Shown: piece by piece, positions 45,726 to 57,965 of the stretch
How the letters are laid out: every line of letters begins with the position of its first letter
Numbering within the stretch: the first letter of the stretch is position 1
NCBI GenBank assembly: GCA_022813625.1
Contig: JAKLMB010000011.1
Location: 930,001 to 994,000, forward strand
Reading direction: 5' to 3'
DNA from: Aaosphaeria pasadenensis
Lineage: Eukaryota; Ascomycota; Dothideomycetes; Pleosporales
DNA: 64,000 bases
The notes under the pieces: generated by a model
Databases searched by the model: none
Told to the model about the DNA's origin: nothing
The model's input: only the letters and a program-made list of their open reading frames with translations
Translations under genes and position numbers: made by a program

Positions 45726-46880
45726 ATGACATCCTCACCCAACCCCCCAATCCTCCACATATCATGCCACTGCACCCTTACAACCCACACCCTCCCCCTC
45801 CCTCCCACCCTCCTCCCCCTCAAAACCTCCCTCTGCAACTGCAACATCTCCCGCCGCATCTCGGGATCCCTCCTAACATCCTACATCGACCTCACCCCTC
45901 CCCCTCCCCACAACCAAGACGTCCATGTTTCGAAACCAGACGTCTCAGCCCTAACGCCCTACCGCAGCTCCTCCATCCTGACGCGCTGGTTCTGCGGCAC
46001 GTGCGGCACGCATATGTTCCTTGAGTACGACTTCGACGGGCACTTTGAAGCTGCGACGGGGGCGGTGAGGGTGGAAGGAAGGCAGGGTACGGATGGCGTG
46101 GTGCGGGTGGAGGCCGTGATGTGGATTGGCGATACGGGGGACGGGGGCGCGGGGAGGTTTATCACGGACGTTGATGGGAGAGTTTTGCGGCGGTTCTTGG
46201 AAGGATCCACGGAGGACGGTGGGGTTGGGGGTGATGTACCGCTGGATTGGACGTCGTCTTCACGGCGCCAGGAGGTGCCCGAGGGGAAGGGGGAGGAAGC
46301 AGTGCACGCGAGGTGTCACTGCGGGGGCGTGGAGTTCTGGGTTACGCCTCCGAATGCAGCGTCCCGTGAAGCGCGGTCCCCGTATCCGGATCTCCTGGTT
46401 CCGTACAATTCGGGGAAGAGCGCGGAGAATCCGGGGAATGAGGCGTGGTGGTTGCTGGGGAAGGGGAGGTATCTGGCGGGTACGTGTGCGTGCGAGTCGT
46501 GTCGACGGGTGTCGGGGTTCGATGTCACCTTCTGGGCGTTCGTGCCGACGTGTAATATCTTTCAGGATGAGGCGTGCACTGTTCCGTTCTCGAGACGGCC
46601 GTATTGGGGGAGTATGAAGGTGTATGAGAGCTCCAAGGGGGTGACGAGGACGTTTTGTGGGACCTGCGGGGCGAATGTATTTTGGGACGGGGAGGGGAGA
46701 GATGGGCTTGTGGATGTTGCTGTTGGACTGCTGGATGCGAAGAGTGGCGCGAGGGCGGAGGAGATATTGTCTTGGTGTACTGAGCGAGTGAGCTTCGCTG
46801 AGGAGGCGTTGAATAAGGGGTTGATAAGGGGTTTGCAGGAAGGTCTACAGAGTTGGGGTAGTCGACATGATGAAGGATAA
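45726..46880 (+). CDS. Tandem GFA (glutathione-dependent formaldehyde-activating, CENP-V type) zinc protein
   Basis: Intronless, 384 aa. Two GFA/Mss4-like domains. Domain 1 (about 10-170) has CHC, CNCNISRR and FCGTCGTHMF. Domain 2 (about 200-365) has CHCGGVEFWV, CACESCRRVSG and FCGTCGANVF. The paired Cys sets bind zinc. The family includes bacterial S-(hydroxymethyl)glutathione synthase and CENP-V, but most fungal members have no proven substrate, so no reaction is claimed. The coding sequence is clearly more GC-rich than its neighbours. Domain 1 has a long Pro-rich loop near its start (LPLPPTLLPL, TPPPP). Confidence 0.87.
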   Translation: MTSSPNPPILHISCHCTLTTHTLPLPPTLLPLKTSLCNCNISRRISGSLLTSYIDLTPPPPHNQDVHVSKPDVSALTPYRSSSILTRWFCGTCGTHMFLEYDFDGHFEAATGAVRVEGRQGTDGVVRVEAVMWIGDTGDGGAGRFITDVDGRVLRRFLEGSTEDGGVGGDVPLDWTSSSRRQEVPEGKGEEAVHARCHCGGVEFWVTPPNAASREARSPYPDLLVPYNSGKSAENPGNEAWWLLGKGRYLAGTCACESCRRVSGFDVTFWAFVPTCNIFQDEACTVPFSRRPYWGSMKVYESSKGVTRTFCGTCGANVFWDGEGRDGLVDVAVGLLDAKSGARAEEILSWCTERVSFAEEALNKGLIRGLQEGLQSWGSRHDEG

Positions 46881-47433
46881 TGTGATCACCATCTTTTCCT
46901 GGTCCTGGCTGTCCCATGATGATCAGAAGTAGCATGTTAGAAGTGTTCACCTAAGAATGCAGTCAGCAGAAAATTGCAAAAGTCGATCCAAATGTCCTTG
47001 TATCATGTTCATGTAGGCTCTGTAGTTCGCTACAAGTCATCTGTTCCAGGCTCTACCTGAGGATCTTGAATGCAGAATAGGTTGTTTTGACGCGGTTCTG
47101 TATGTGAGAGGTGGTAATTCCGGATTTCATCATAGAGCAAGGTCAAGTCTTATCGTCGCCGAAATGTTACGTTATCCAAAATAGACGACTTGTCCAATTG
47201 ATTGGCGAACCGCCCGCGGAGATGAGGCTATCAAAGAGTGATACACGTCTTATCGAATGCATGAATTGCGCTGTTGTATACCCTATTTTGACGCCTAAAC
47301 CAAGACAATGCAATGTTACAGTATCATACGCTCTCAACCCCCTGGAAGCGTTCTGCAAAACCCCGTGATTGTTCCGCTTTTCAGTCGCTCGTACACCGTT
47401 ATTGTTCTCAAATTTGCAAAGGACGCGAGTGCT
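46881..47433. other. Convergent interval GFA protein - p24 gene
   Basis: Both neighbours end here. An open frame at 47111-47368 has no recognisable features and is not called. Confidence 0.45.
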
Positions 47434-48357
47434 TCAAACGTAACCTGTAATTGTCAGCCACCGTCCACTGTAATAAACCTATCGCTAAACAATACCTTTC
47501 CGTGCGCCCTGGAAGAAGAACCTGACGATGAAGACCTGCAGACCCGCCATCGTGATCATAAGACCGACCTCCATGAGACTGAAGTTGAATATCCTCTTCT
47601 CGGTGCTCCTGACGGTGCTGAAGTTTCGGTTCTCGCGCGTGCGGAAGTACTTTTGGTTTCGCGATATGGTGGAGAGCTGGGCGGAGAGCTTGAGGATGGA
47701 TTCTTCGAGCACGGAGGTCTGTTCAGGGGAGGAGCCTTGCTTGGAGGGGAGGTGGGCATTTCGGGACTCGTTTTCGACCTGGGAAACCATCGATGTTAGT
47801 AGGGGTACTTTGATAGGAGGTATTGCGGAAGAAGATAGGAGGTTTGTGAATGCGGGTTTGTGCTCGTGTGTAGTGGGGATAACGTACAGCAATCTCGAAG
47901 TCGACCGTCTTCTCGGCGAATGTGCTCATCTCATTGTTGAAGCAGAATCGGTATTCTCCAACATCGTTGGCCGTGAAGACGAAATCTCCCTGCCTCTCCT
48001 TGGTGCCATCCAATATTATCTTCTCGTTGGGGCCGGCGACCGAGTAGTCGACATCGAAAGAACCGCCAGATTGGACCTGTGAAGCACCATGAATTAGTCG
48101 AAGAACAATTTTGGTACGAATTGAGGGAAGCTGAAGCTAATTGAGATATCGCAACATCCGGAAGGGAAAAGAAACAGCGTGCTTGAGCACTTGCGCCATC
48201 ATACCGCGAAGTAGAAAGCGATCTTGGTGCCCTTGTGCTCAGTAGTCGCGAAGAAGCATGCTCGTTCGTGCGCCTCCAGTCGGTACGTGAGAGCTGTAGC
48301 ATGCACTGCTGAGGCAAAGAAGCCTAGGAAGCTTATTAAAGCGAGAAAGGTCTTCAT
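47434..48357 (-). CDS. p24 (emp24/gp25L/ERP) cargo receptor of COPII/COPI vesicles
   Basis: Type I membrane protein cycling between ER and Golgi. Four exons (48205-48357, 47888-48076, 47496-47778, 47434-47444) give 211 aa, the usual length. Order: signal peptide (MKTFLALISFLGFFASAVHA), GOLD domain (LEAHERACFF; GEYRFCFNNEMS with the disulfide cysteines), coiled coil (LEESILKLSAQLSTISRNQKYFRTREN), one membrane helix (LMEVGLMITMAGLQVFIV), and a short tail with FF and basic residues. The last coding exon is 11 nt (GT TAC GTT TGA). Splicing ends the tail in KGYV, reading through in KGIV, same length. ERP-type subfamily; the exact orthologue is not fixed. Confidence 0.88.
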
Positions 48358-48976
48358 GTTGGTGATCGTGGATTATCTGCGAGGCGGGCAATTCGGGTTC
48401 GAGCGTTCTGGCTCTCAAGATGTTACGTGGAGTTAAGTTTGGCCGCATCTCTTGGCATAACATCCAATCACAGGCAAGCGCGGGGATCTCAGGAACTCCG
48501 ACCTCTGCCCTGACCTCCAACATTCCAAAGAATGGCAATATGTATCCTCATGAATAATAGGTAGAAATGCAGTTTTTATATGTTACACAAAACCGTATCT
48601 TTTCGACTGAACAGCCTCCACAAGCTTTCATGATTGCTATCGTGCATCTAGCCAACGGTTTCCCAACAACAACAGCGAGAGCAGCAATGACAATTGCTGC
48701 ATTGAATCACTACCGCCCCCCCAAACTCTCGAACTCGCATGCCTATGAGGAACTTAATACCCATTGATGTGATGTGATGTGATGTGCCGCGCCGAGTCTA
48801 GAATGCTCAATGACACGCCGAGCTCCGAATGAATCGCTTTGCCATGTGTGCCAACCTTACGCCTTAAGCAGATACGCACTAGAAACATCAAACGACGGTC
48901 TAGCTACTTGGTGGGATCATAGTGGATGAGATACATCATAATGAAGAATAATGGTTTTCGATATTCGCTAGGACTC
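48358..48976. other. Intergenic interval p24 - USP7 with a pentanucleotide repeat
   Basis: Contains (GATGT)4 at 48766-48785 and nothing else recognisable. Confidence 0.5.
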
Positions 48977-51900
48977 TCATCGTATGAAGATGGAATCCGT
49001 CTTGCCCCAGAAGCTCTTGGCCTTGTTGACGTGGTCCATGGCAAGGGCGACATCGTCACGAGTACCCACCATATCCCACAGGATATCCTCTGCGACAAGG
49101 TCAGCACTGGGAAACGTGGGAGAGCATCTTGACGACTTACCATCTTCGAGAGGCTCAGGTTTTGAAAAATGTGGCTTGCCCGTGACCATGAATTTGATCT
49201 TCTCGAAGTTCTTTCCTTTGATCTTGGTAAAATCCGAGAGTCGCTGTTTCGTTTCGCTGAAGAGTTCTCCCTACAGGTCGTTAGTGGTTGGTGCAAGGAA
49301 CAAACTGCCCTTGAAATTTACGTACTTCCTTCAAAGGAAACTGGAAAGGAACTCCGTGAACTTTGGTGATTTCTTTGTCGAAGTGGAAGACGGAAATCTT
49401 CTTCGCCGCCTGGTCGTCAGGGAAAGCGGCGGCGTAAATTGTAAGATAGTCGCCAATGCCCATGATCTGGAAGTCAGGAGAGAGGGCTTTGTAAAATTTG
49501 CTCGCATGCGCCTCATAAATGCGCACACGACTAGCGACCTCTTCACTAAGATTGGCCTTCTTGACAAGTGCTTCTATCAAATCCGAAACGTGAGCTGCGC
49601 GAGGGATCATCAACGTATACTCCTCCTGCGTCAAGATTAGTGACTTGTATGGATAATGTAGCTGGGATAAATACCTCTTTCGTCAGGCCCTCTGGTAGCC
49701 ATATCACCTTCATTGCTTTCCTTTGCTCTAGCTCCTTCAAGCTCATATCTAGGACTTCATAGAAGAGAGCGTCTGGCTTTTGCGCCGATGTAGTCGAGTA
49801 GGTATAAGGACCAGGAAGGAGAATCTGGTTTAGTGTGGCTTGCGGGCTCGACTTTATTGGCGCCTTGGGCTTGCCAGAAGCGGTCACGGTTGTGAAACGA
49901 ACATGCGTAGGCTCGATGCCCAGGTGCTCGGCGGCCTTCGCTGCAAGCTGGTCGTAGGTCATCTTCTTACTGAGGGTCAAAGTGAATGTCTCAGAGCTGT
50001 CGGGATCAGCAGATTTCGGGAGGAATTCGACCGTGATACGGTTGAGTAAGTAATCGTAGAAATCTTTCGCCTCGACACAACCGCCTGTGGCAGTGATTTG
50101 AGCGGTTTCTTTCTCGGTGAGGGTGCGTTGTACAGTGACGATGTCTCCATCCTGAATCTCTGACTGCCCTAATGTTGCCTTGGGCTTCATCGCTTCTATC
50201 ATGTTCATTTTGATCTCTTCAGAAAGCTTGAAGTTGGTTCCAGCGGGCCAATCTAGTGCTTTCAGGATTTGGGGGCCAATGTCGCAGACCCTGTCGTGGA
50301 ATGCCGCATAGACATTTCCAACGCCATACAGAGTTTGTGATTTGGCATCGAAATGCTTGAGGAAGAGCATGAGAGGTCTATTCCCAGACAGTGCCTTCAA
50401 TTCGATCGATTTGTCACCAAAGATTGGAGTGCCATCATCATCACGCGATTCGGCCTTCTCGACCCATAGCTTGAATTGAGCAGTCTTTGTACCGAACTTG
50501 CTCGAGGCTTCCTCGACCGTCATGTCCGGGAAAGCGATCGCAACGTCAGGGCGAACGGTGCCGTTTTGACGGTTGACCATTGCCCATGGCCTGATCATGT
50601 CATTTTCGAGGCCCAGATCGGACGCAACCGTGGTGCAAAACTCGGCCATCGTCGTTGCGCGGAGTATGCGATAATGCTTGGGATTGGCGGGGGACTCGGT
50701 CTCGGCTTTCCAAGGAACGATATCGAAACCCTGGTAAGCCTGGAAATTGGCTTCGGATGCCACTTGGATATCCATGTAGAGGTGCGCCTCTTCCCGCTCT
50801 TTACGCCTCCGCTCGAATGCAATTCGCTCCTCCGCAATCCGTTCTGCAAGATGGGTCGGCGCGTCGACGGGGATGCCTGGAAGGAGCATGTTGTCCAACC
50901 TGCTTTCGCGGATGTAGACCAACATGTAGGCGCTCATAGATCGCTTAGCAGACCACGTACGTGTATACGGGTTGCGCTGGCCGACGTTCCCATTCACCTG
51001 AGTATAGTCGCCTCCAAAGTTTTCCTCAAGGGCTTCCCGCTTCGTAGCACGGGTCACTCGATCATCGTCGAATTTGTAAAAATGGCCTTCCTTGGTGGGT
51101 TTCAGGAAAGCATAGTAATGGCCGGCGTTCAAATCTCCGCTATGCACCAACACGCCGTGGAGATGATATATGTAAGGTTCCGATCGGTCGGCATTGTCGG
51201 AGAGATAGGGCGATGCATCCCATATTTCAGGGAATTCGTAGCGATCATTGACCTTCATCATGGCATCCCGGTTGATGTCATATTCGAAACGCTTCAACTG
51301 CAGATGAAGGACCTGCGGGAAAGACTCAAAGATGACGCCCTTTTTCGCGTCCTGTAGACCGTGGCCCTCGGCAAAATACTTGTTCTCTCCGTCCATGGTT
51401 TCGACCTGGATGTAGTCTTTGAAACTGTCGTCGAGATTCTTGTTGCCACTAACGTTCAACTGGATGTCCCAAAAGTCTTCTATCCGAGAAGATTCGTAGT
51501 CGACGTTGATACACGAGATGTAAGTCTTCATCTTTCCGACGAACATCTTCTCCAGTGCGCCCTCCGCATCTGTACCCTTCATCTTCTCGTCCAGCTTGTC
51601 CATGAGGACGCGCGATAATTCCTGGACATCTTGCTGTTCGAAAATCTGCTTAGAGTCCCAGCCAAACGACTGGGTCAGGTCCGTGGTGGCGACAGCGGTT
51701 CCCGAGGTCTGGAGGAGGTAGAAAAGTCGTTGCAAAGCGTACGCGCTGGTTCCTGACCGATCGGTCTCTTCGGCGGTGGGAATCTGATAGACTGCCCGCC
51801 TGAACGCATTTGTGAAATACAGGGATTGGAGTAAGGAATTGAGATAACATGTTGCACCTTGATTTTTCAAACCCACCATGCCAGTTTCCTTCTTGGAGTC

Positions 51901-52699
51901 ATAATTAATGAAGTTGTGCCATAGGACGCCGGTGGGGTCCTTGAGAACACGAATGTACGCGGTGACGTTGGCGGCGTTGTCCTCCACTAGAGGACGGCCG
52001 CGGCCGTCGAAATCCGAGGCAAAGAGTCGGCGGAGCTCTGCGAAGCGGGTGAAACCCCAATCGCCTTCGTCGGCGGTAAAGCGGTGGGTGGCAGAATGGG
52101 TGGTAAACAAGGTCGGATCATTTGGATTCCAGAGAACCAACATGAACTGCACGCAGGCGTACCAGTCATCGGGAACCTTCTTTTCCTCGTAGCCCTGTTC
52201 GAGATAGAACGAGGCATAGTCAACGTTATTGCCATAAGGGAAGAAGAGAATCCGCCAGGGATTGCCTCCGCACTCGAAGACAGGACCGTGTTCTCGCCTA
52301 CTCAGTGTCCGCCATTCCTTGATCTCCCATGTGTGGTGTGCCTCAGCCTCCGTCTCCTGGTCGGGCAGCTCGGGCATGTGCTTTTTCATGAAGGCATCGT
52401 ATTCGTCGGCGCGGGGCTCTGGCTCCGAGTCTGCCTCGGCATCGTCCATGGACTCGTCAGCATCAGGATTGATGATGGCGACGTCGTCGCGCTTCTCGTC
52501 ATACTCGGAGTCCACGAGCATATCGCTGTTGAGCTGATGTCACAAGTAAGAGGCAGCGTCAGCGATGTTTGTAGGGGCCTGGTGTGCAGCAGCTTGGCAG
52601 TAAGGGCAATAAGGGAAGCCGAAGGTGGCGACGGCGAGTGCAGAGGAAGTGAGGCAGACTGGCAGAGAGTGCGGGTAGATTGGAGCTTACCTGATCCAT
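48977..52699 (-). CDS. UBP15: Ubiquitin carboxyl-terminal hydrolase USP7 / Ubp15
   Basis: Deubiquitinating cysteine protease of the HAUSP type. Exons 52691-52699 (ATG GAT CAG only), 49675-52533, 49326-49625, 49141-49270 and 48977-49089 give 1136 aa. Order: acidic N-terminus, MATH/TRAF-like domain (about 70-200), and USP catalytic domain with the nucleophile in GLKNQGATCYLNSLLQSLYF (Cys about 232) and the His in LNAGHYYAFLKP (about 475). The C-terminal half holds tandem ubiquitin-like folds of the ICP0-binding/C2 type. The last block reads RDDVALAMDHVNKAKSFWGK. The 157-nt first intron puts the initiating Met on its own 9-nt exon; an internal Met (MLVDSE) is a possible second start. Lies head-to-head with the PDK-type kinase. 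Confidence 0.93.
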
Positions 52700-54700
52700 G
52701 ATGCTCGGTGGCGGCGGAAGCGCAGGACGGCGAGAGCAGAAGAAAGAAAAGTCGACAAGAAAAGAGCAACAAGGAAGGAAAAAGACGGGGGCGGAGTAGG
52801 TATTATGAGACAAGCGGGGAGAGGGCGAGTGAGGGGGGAAGGAAGCGGAGGAAGAAGATGAAGGAGAAGAGAAAGGAAAAAGATGCGAAAAGGTGTGAGG
52901 TTGAGGTTGAGCGAGGCCAGTCGCGGGGGTTTAGCAGATTTAGATCTGAGTGGAGGCGGTTGGTAGTAGTAGACTGTAGTACTGTGTAGTAATCGTAGCT
53001 GTGAGTATTGTCGTAGTAGTAGTAAAGAGTAGTGAGTAGTGAGTAGTGTCGTACTCGTAGTAATACTGTAGTAGTAATAACTACGAGTCGCTGGTTGGTG
53101 TGGCGGGGAGAGTGCAGGTGAGTGAGAGGGAGTAGTTACCAGGTATGAGGTAGTAGTAGTCAGTTAGGTGAATGTTCGATACACGAGGGTTGATAGAGAG
53201 AGAGGAGGAACGAGAGACGAGTCGTTGCTATGTAGCGATAAGTTCTTTTCAAGGCATCAACAGGTACAAAGGTACTTGATGGGTACTTTGAAGGTACTTT
53301 GGTCGACTGGTTGAACCTGCAGCCTGGTATAGTTGGCTGGGTAGGTGGGTAGGTACCGGTACTACTTAGGTTGGCTGGGCAGGTGAGCCTACGTCTCTCG
53401 TCAAGTTACCGTGGCACGCGTGGGTGATTGATGTAGGTACGTATAGTGTATCTGGTACCGATGCAACTTAGTGGGCCATACCCTACCAGTGAATATTATA
53501 TGCGAAAATCATATATGGAAATATAAAATAGATTCACCTTTTCACAAGAAATGCAATTCACAATTGTGAACCTGTCACCTACACAGTATCTACAAAAAGA
53601 AAAAAAAGCAGACGTAATTTAGAATGCCTCTGAGGCGGAGCGGAGCGGGGCTCTCAACCTCGCCAATACACTAATTCCATTTCATCAAACCATTATTCTT
53701 ACCTGCACTGCACTACATTATTGAATTGGGTAGGGAAGGCTGTAACAGATACCGTTTCTCATACAAACCAACCGCCACAACTAAAAATGGTCACAATGAT
53801 GCCTTTAAGTTACCGATTTCTACGAATTGAATGATGCTTGTTTCTAACTACCAAGCTGGTGGGACCACCAAATGCTGGGGACAATAACACCACGGTTTTC
53901 GCTTATTGCTCCGGCTGGTGACCTACTCGTACCAACATTCGACGTCACAAAAAAACCAAAATCAAACAGAGCCGATACAGCACAAAGGCAATGGTGTTCC
54001 AATGAACACTAGGTTCGCTGATTAACAAACTCTACCCGTTGGTTGATCATATCGTTTTTTTCCTTGGCAAACAGAAACCAATGGACCTACTCGTAGCTAC
54101 GTTGGTACATCGGCACGTACCTGGTATCGAAGCACAGCACGCACTGATGCAGTGAATAGGAATTGGTGGTCGCCATGCTTCTGTATCTAATCATCGAGTG
54201 ATTGCAAGTTTTACACGTCGTAGATTTCCCCTTCAGTTGCTCAATTGTTTCCTTCACTGCGTCAGTTTCGCCGCGTGTCAATATACTGCCTCATGACACC
54301 GGCGACGTGGTTTCGAAACAATCGCACTTGATTGCAAGGTTGGCGACACAAACAAAGCTGTCAATTATTCTCTTTATTTTTTTCGATTTAACAACATCCT
54401 CTGGAATTCCTGTACAATTAAGCTTTGATGCTGTTGTTTTCCTCAAGATTTGCTAATAGTTGAACCTTTTGATGGCTGTGAATGTTTGCTTAGTAACGGG
54501 AGGACGTCATGCGTCACTCCTCGAGACCCTCCCACCTTTTCGCTCCGAAGCTAAACGAGCTGGACGAGCTACGAGCTGTACGGAGCAACTATATCCACCC
54601 AAAACAACATAGCTCCTCTCTTCACCTCCGAGTTCGCGACTACAGATTTCCTCTTCCTTTATTCAACAAACCTTTCAACTCTTGCGGTCGCCCCTCGGAA
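52700..54700. other. 2-kb divergent promoter region with simple repeats
   Basis: The 5' flank of USP7 is purine-rich (52710-52960), then GTA/TAG repeats to 53082, then GGTAGGT-rich sequence near 53330-53380. The right half is ordinary. No gene supported. Confidence 0.5.
52961..53082. repeat. Imperfect GTA/TAG trinucleotide-rich stretch
   Basis: Runs of TAGTAGTAG and AGTGAGTAGTGAGTAG interrupted every 6-15 bases, about 260-380 bp upstream of USP7. A weathered microsatellite. Confidence 0.7.
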
Positions 54701-56211
54701 ATGCGCAGTTCTACCCTCCTCGTCCGCGCAATCCCATCCTCCCGACACACTCTAACTTTACCATCCCGAAGTATCATAATACCAACTCATCGCCAATCCG
54801 TCACACGGGCATACTCGACAACCTCTGCCCCAACATGGCGGCCCTCATCCGCCCTCGACGAGTACGGCCACCGCCCCCAATGAAATATGCCCTTACCGCT
54901 CATTGTCTGAGTGCTGACTCTTCTTCTTCTTCTTCTTCTCAGATGGGTGCAGAGAGAGGCCCGTCCCATAAGTTTGCGGCGACTCACCTTCTTCGGCCGC
55001 ACCTTGACCGAATCTCGCCTTCTTGACTCGGCAAATTACTGTAGACTCGAGCTGCCTACCAGGTGAAGAGACGCCGGTTGCTCGTGGACTCCTACCATTT
55101 TATACTGAACTCCCTCAGGATCGCCCATCGTTTGCGAGACGTCCAGACCTTACCATACGTTGTCGTTTCGAACCCTCACCTCGCCCATGTCTACGAAATG
55201 TACCTTCGCGCCTTCGAGCGCTTTCGCCGCGTTCCGGAAATCAAAACACTCGAGGACAATGATCGGTATTGCAAGATATTGGAGGAGACTCTCAAGGAGC
55301 ATGCCACTGTCATTCCTCGCCTAGCAATTGGTGTCCTCGAAGTTCGCGGACTCATGAGGCCCGAGGAGACCGACAAGTTCATGAACACAATGCTGCGCTC
55401 TCGCATCTCCCGACGTGTCATAGCCGAACAGCACATTGCTCTGACCGAAACTTTCAATTCGCCCTGGCACTTCCCCGACGCCCAGCCTGCCAATGATCAA
55501 CACACCGAGAACGTCGGGGAGATCTTTCTGCGTTGTAATGCGAAAGAGGTCCTCGAGCGCTGTGGCAAAAACATGCAGGAGCTGGTCAAGCGTGCATATG
55601 GGCCCCACGTGGTACTCCCTGAAGTGCACATTACCGGCCATTTAGATGCAACTTTCCCGTACATCCTGACACATCTCGAGTATCTTGTGGGCGAACTTCT
55701 GCGAAATTCGATGCAGGCAATCATCGAGCAAAGGCAATCCAAGAATGCACAACCACCACCTATCGAAGTGCTCATTTGCGAGAACGCACAGCACGTCATC
55801 ATCCGCATATCAGATCAAGGCGGGGGCATACCTACCGAGATTTTACCTCACCTTTGGAGCTTTAGTAAAGGTCCACGCCGACAGAGAAGGCTGGAGAACC
55901 TCGCACGGGTTCCGAAGCTTCTTGGTACCATGCAGGAGTTGCAGGTGAAGGAGGATTCGTCCAAAGGCCAAACTAAAACCGAAGAAGCCCATCATGATCA
56001 TGTCGGATCGCTTTCGTCTCTAACGAGTCGTCCACCGGATCTTCGACTTGGTGTTGGCCTACCCATGTGCAAAATATATGCCGAGTACTGGGCTGGAAGT
56101 CTTGACATTCATAGCCTAGAGGGATATGGTGTAGATGCCTTCCTCCAGATATCCAAATTAGGGAACAAGAACGAGCGCGTGACTACGCGCGCCACTATGG
56201 ATGCAGTGTAG
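54701..56211 (+). CDS. Mitochondrial pyruvate / branched-chain 2-oxoacid dehydrogenase kinase
   Basis: GHKL-fold serine kinase that phosphorylates and inactivates a 2-oxoacid dehydrogenase complex in the matrix (yeast Pkp1/Pkp2; animal PDK/BCKDK). Exons 54701-54861, 54943-55062 and 55119-56211 give 457 aa. The first about 45 residues are Arg/Ser-rich without acids, a mitochondrial presequence (MRSSTLLVRAIPSSRHTLTL). Then REARPISLRRLTFFGRTL, PTRIAHRLRDVQTLPYVVV, N-box ELLRNSMQAIIEQ, G1 ISDQGGGI, LWSFSKG, and G2 GVGLPMCKIYAEYWAGSL. Intron 1 has a (TCT)n polypyrimidine tract. An upstream in-frame ATG exists at 54509 but would weaken the presequence. The kinase's exact substrate cannot be told from sequence. 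Confidence 0.9.
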
Positions 56212-57965
56212 ATGATGTCTCTTCATCTACATTTTGAGCTTTACGGATGGCAGACCCGACCAAGCATCTCTGCATTGGAGTCTCGAATTCTATCATACCA
56301 TAGGAGGTTCTCCCTCTGGCTTGCCCTATGCACATGACTCCTTCCCCAGGGTCTGAGGGCTTCAAAGGGCTCTACAATCCTTCCCCATTTAGCAACAGCA
56401 ATTTTGATCCTACTACCACTGAGTTACATTCCAGTGTGGATCGAAGATCAGAAAGACGGCAGAGAGGTCAATTTCCGCTCCCGCAGTCTCGATTTCCCTC
56501 CTTTCAATTGCAACGGCAAGCAGCTTCTGGAGAACTTGGCAACATTGTCTGTTCACCATTATTGTTGAAGTCAGTCGCTGCATTAAACCATAGATTAATG
56601 CCCGCCTGTGGTGAAGCAATCTGGCCACAAGCCATTTGACCGAAGCTATGTATATCTGCCTACCTAAGTTTACCATGGTCGACGGGTGTACTTTGTGCGT
56701 TTACCGAAGCAGCAGTACTATCTGTATAGGATGGCGAGTGTTTGAATATCTACCATGGGCCATGGCTTTCCGGTTAGGATTATGATTCTGGCAGCAAGTC
56801 TCCTCCATGAGCACGAATCTCGCACGCTGAGAGATGAAATGTAAACTCGGTCTGTATAGTATTACATCGATCAGGTTTTTCAGTTGGTCACTTTCGTTCT
56901 CGGACTCTATTACCAAAAAGCAATTCAGCCAAACAATCGGTGGATAGGCATTCAGATGTGGAACCCCAAAGAAAACCCCCACAGTTGGGTTTTTTTCCCT
57001 GGGGAAAGAAGGAAGTTATCGGTATTCAATCATTCAATTGGAGGTAGGCGAAGCGTCTTCCTTCACTTCTTTATAGTAGGACGAGCGTATCAGCTTGACA
57101 AGTTCCTATTGGAAATCAATTTAAAGCCTCCAACGTTTCGACATGACATATGTTAGATTCATATGCCAGAATCGACTTGATAAACCCAACTCTATCTCAA
57201 TCCTCCCTTTCAACGGTGATTCTCATCCATGCCCTGAAGCTACATACTCTATGAAAATCATTGGCCATAAATCTCCGCCAAAGCTTCCCTACACATGCGA
57301 CTCGCAACGACCAGACTTTATTTTTGGCATTCACAATCAAATATTCCCTACTGTACGTACATCTCCCGGCATATCCGCCCACCACCTACACCTCTCAACC
57401 CAGCTCCTCAGGTGATCCATGCAACGAGTAGGAGGGGGAGGGTGGCCCGACCGAACTAGCGCCGAAGAAACGTCGAACCCCAATGCGTAGGGCCAGGCCA
57501 CTATGACGCATGTGATGCCCCGTTTGGTAGTGGCATCATGATTACCCCATACGAGGTACCTATTCGTTGGTACGTGTTAAGGGTGGTGACGGATGGAGCT
57601 AAATCCTCCTGCGAGGAGGGCATTGTTTGCTTCCGGAGATTTCGGAAGGCGGAGGGGTGGGATGGGGATATATAGTAGGTAGGTTGAGAGGAGAGGAGAA
57701 GTCGCAACGACGACACGACCTCACACCCCTTGCATTCATTCCTCAAGAGCCCCGACTACATACCTACCCTACGTGCTTTCGTTATTGCGACCACGACGCG
57801 TGACGTTTAAACAGATAAATAAAAACATCACCACTCTTTCACAACCGCGAAGGAATCCCCGCGTTTTTCGAAGCTAATATTGACGATACAAACTCCCGCG
57901 AGGAAGCTATCGCAACATCATATCTCTCGCCGATATAGTCTATTGAAGGAGAGAAGCAAGCCATC
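56212..57965. other. Intergenic interval kinase - PMP3
   Basis: 1.75 kb with no supported gene. Near 57655-57690 a purine-rich GTAGGTAGG/GGAGAGGAG stretch, then the PMP3 promoter and a 5' UTR rich in A/C. Confidence 0.45.

Noticed and set aside
47308..47799. 163-aa plus-strand open frame
   Set aside because: Shadow of the p24 gene on the other strand.
50476..51357. 293-aa open frame on the plus strand
   Set aside because: Entirely antisense to the USP7 catalytic domain; codon-shadow of a conserved gene with no domain of its own.
54920..54941. (TCT)n microsatellite in the kinase gene
   Set aside because: It is the polypyrimidine tract of intron 1, directly before the AG acceptor, so explained by splicing.
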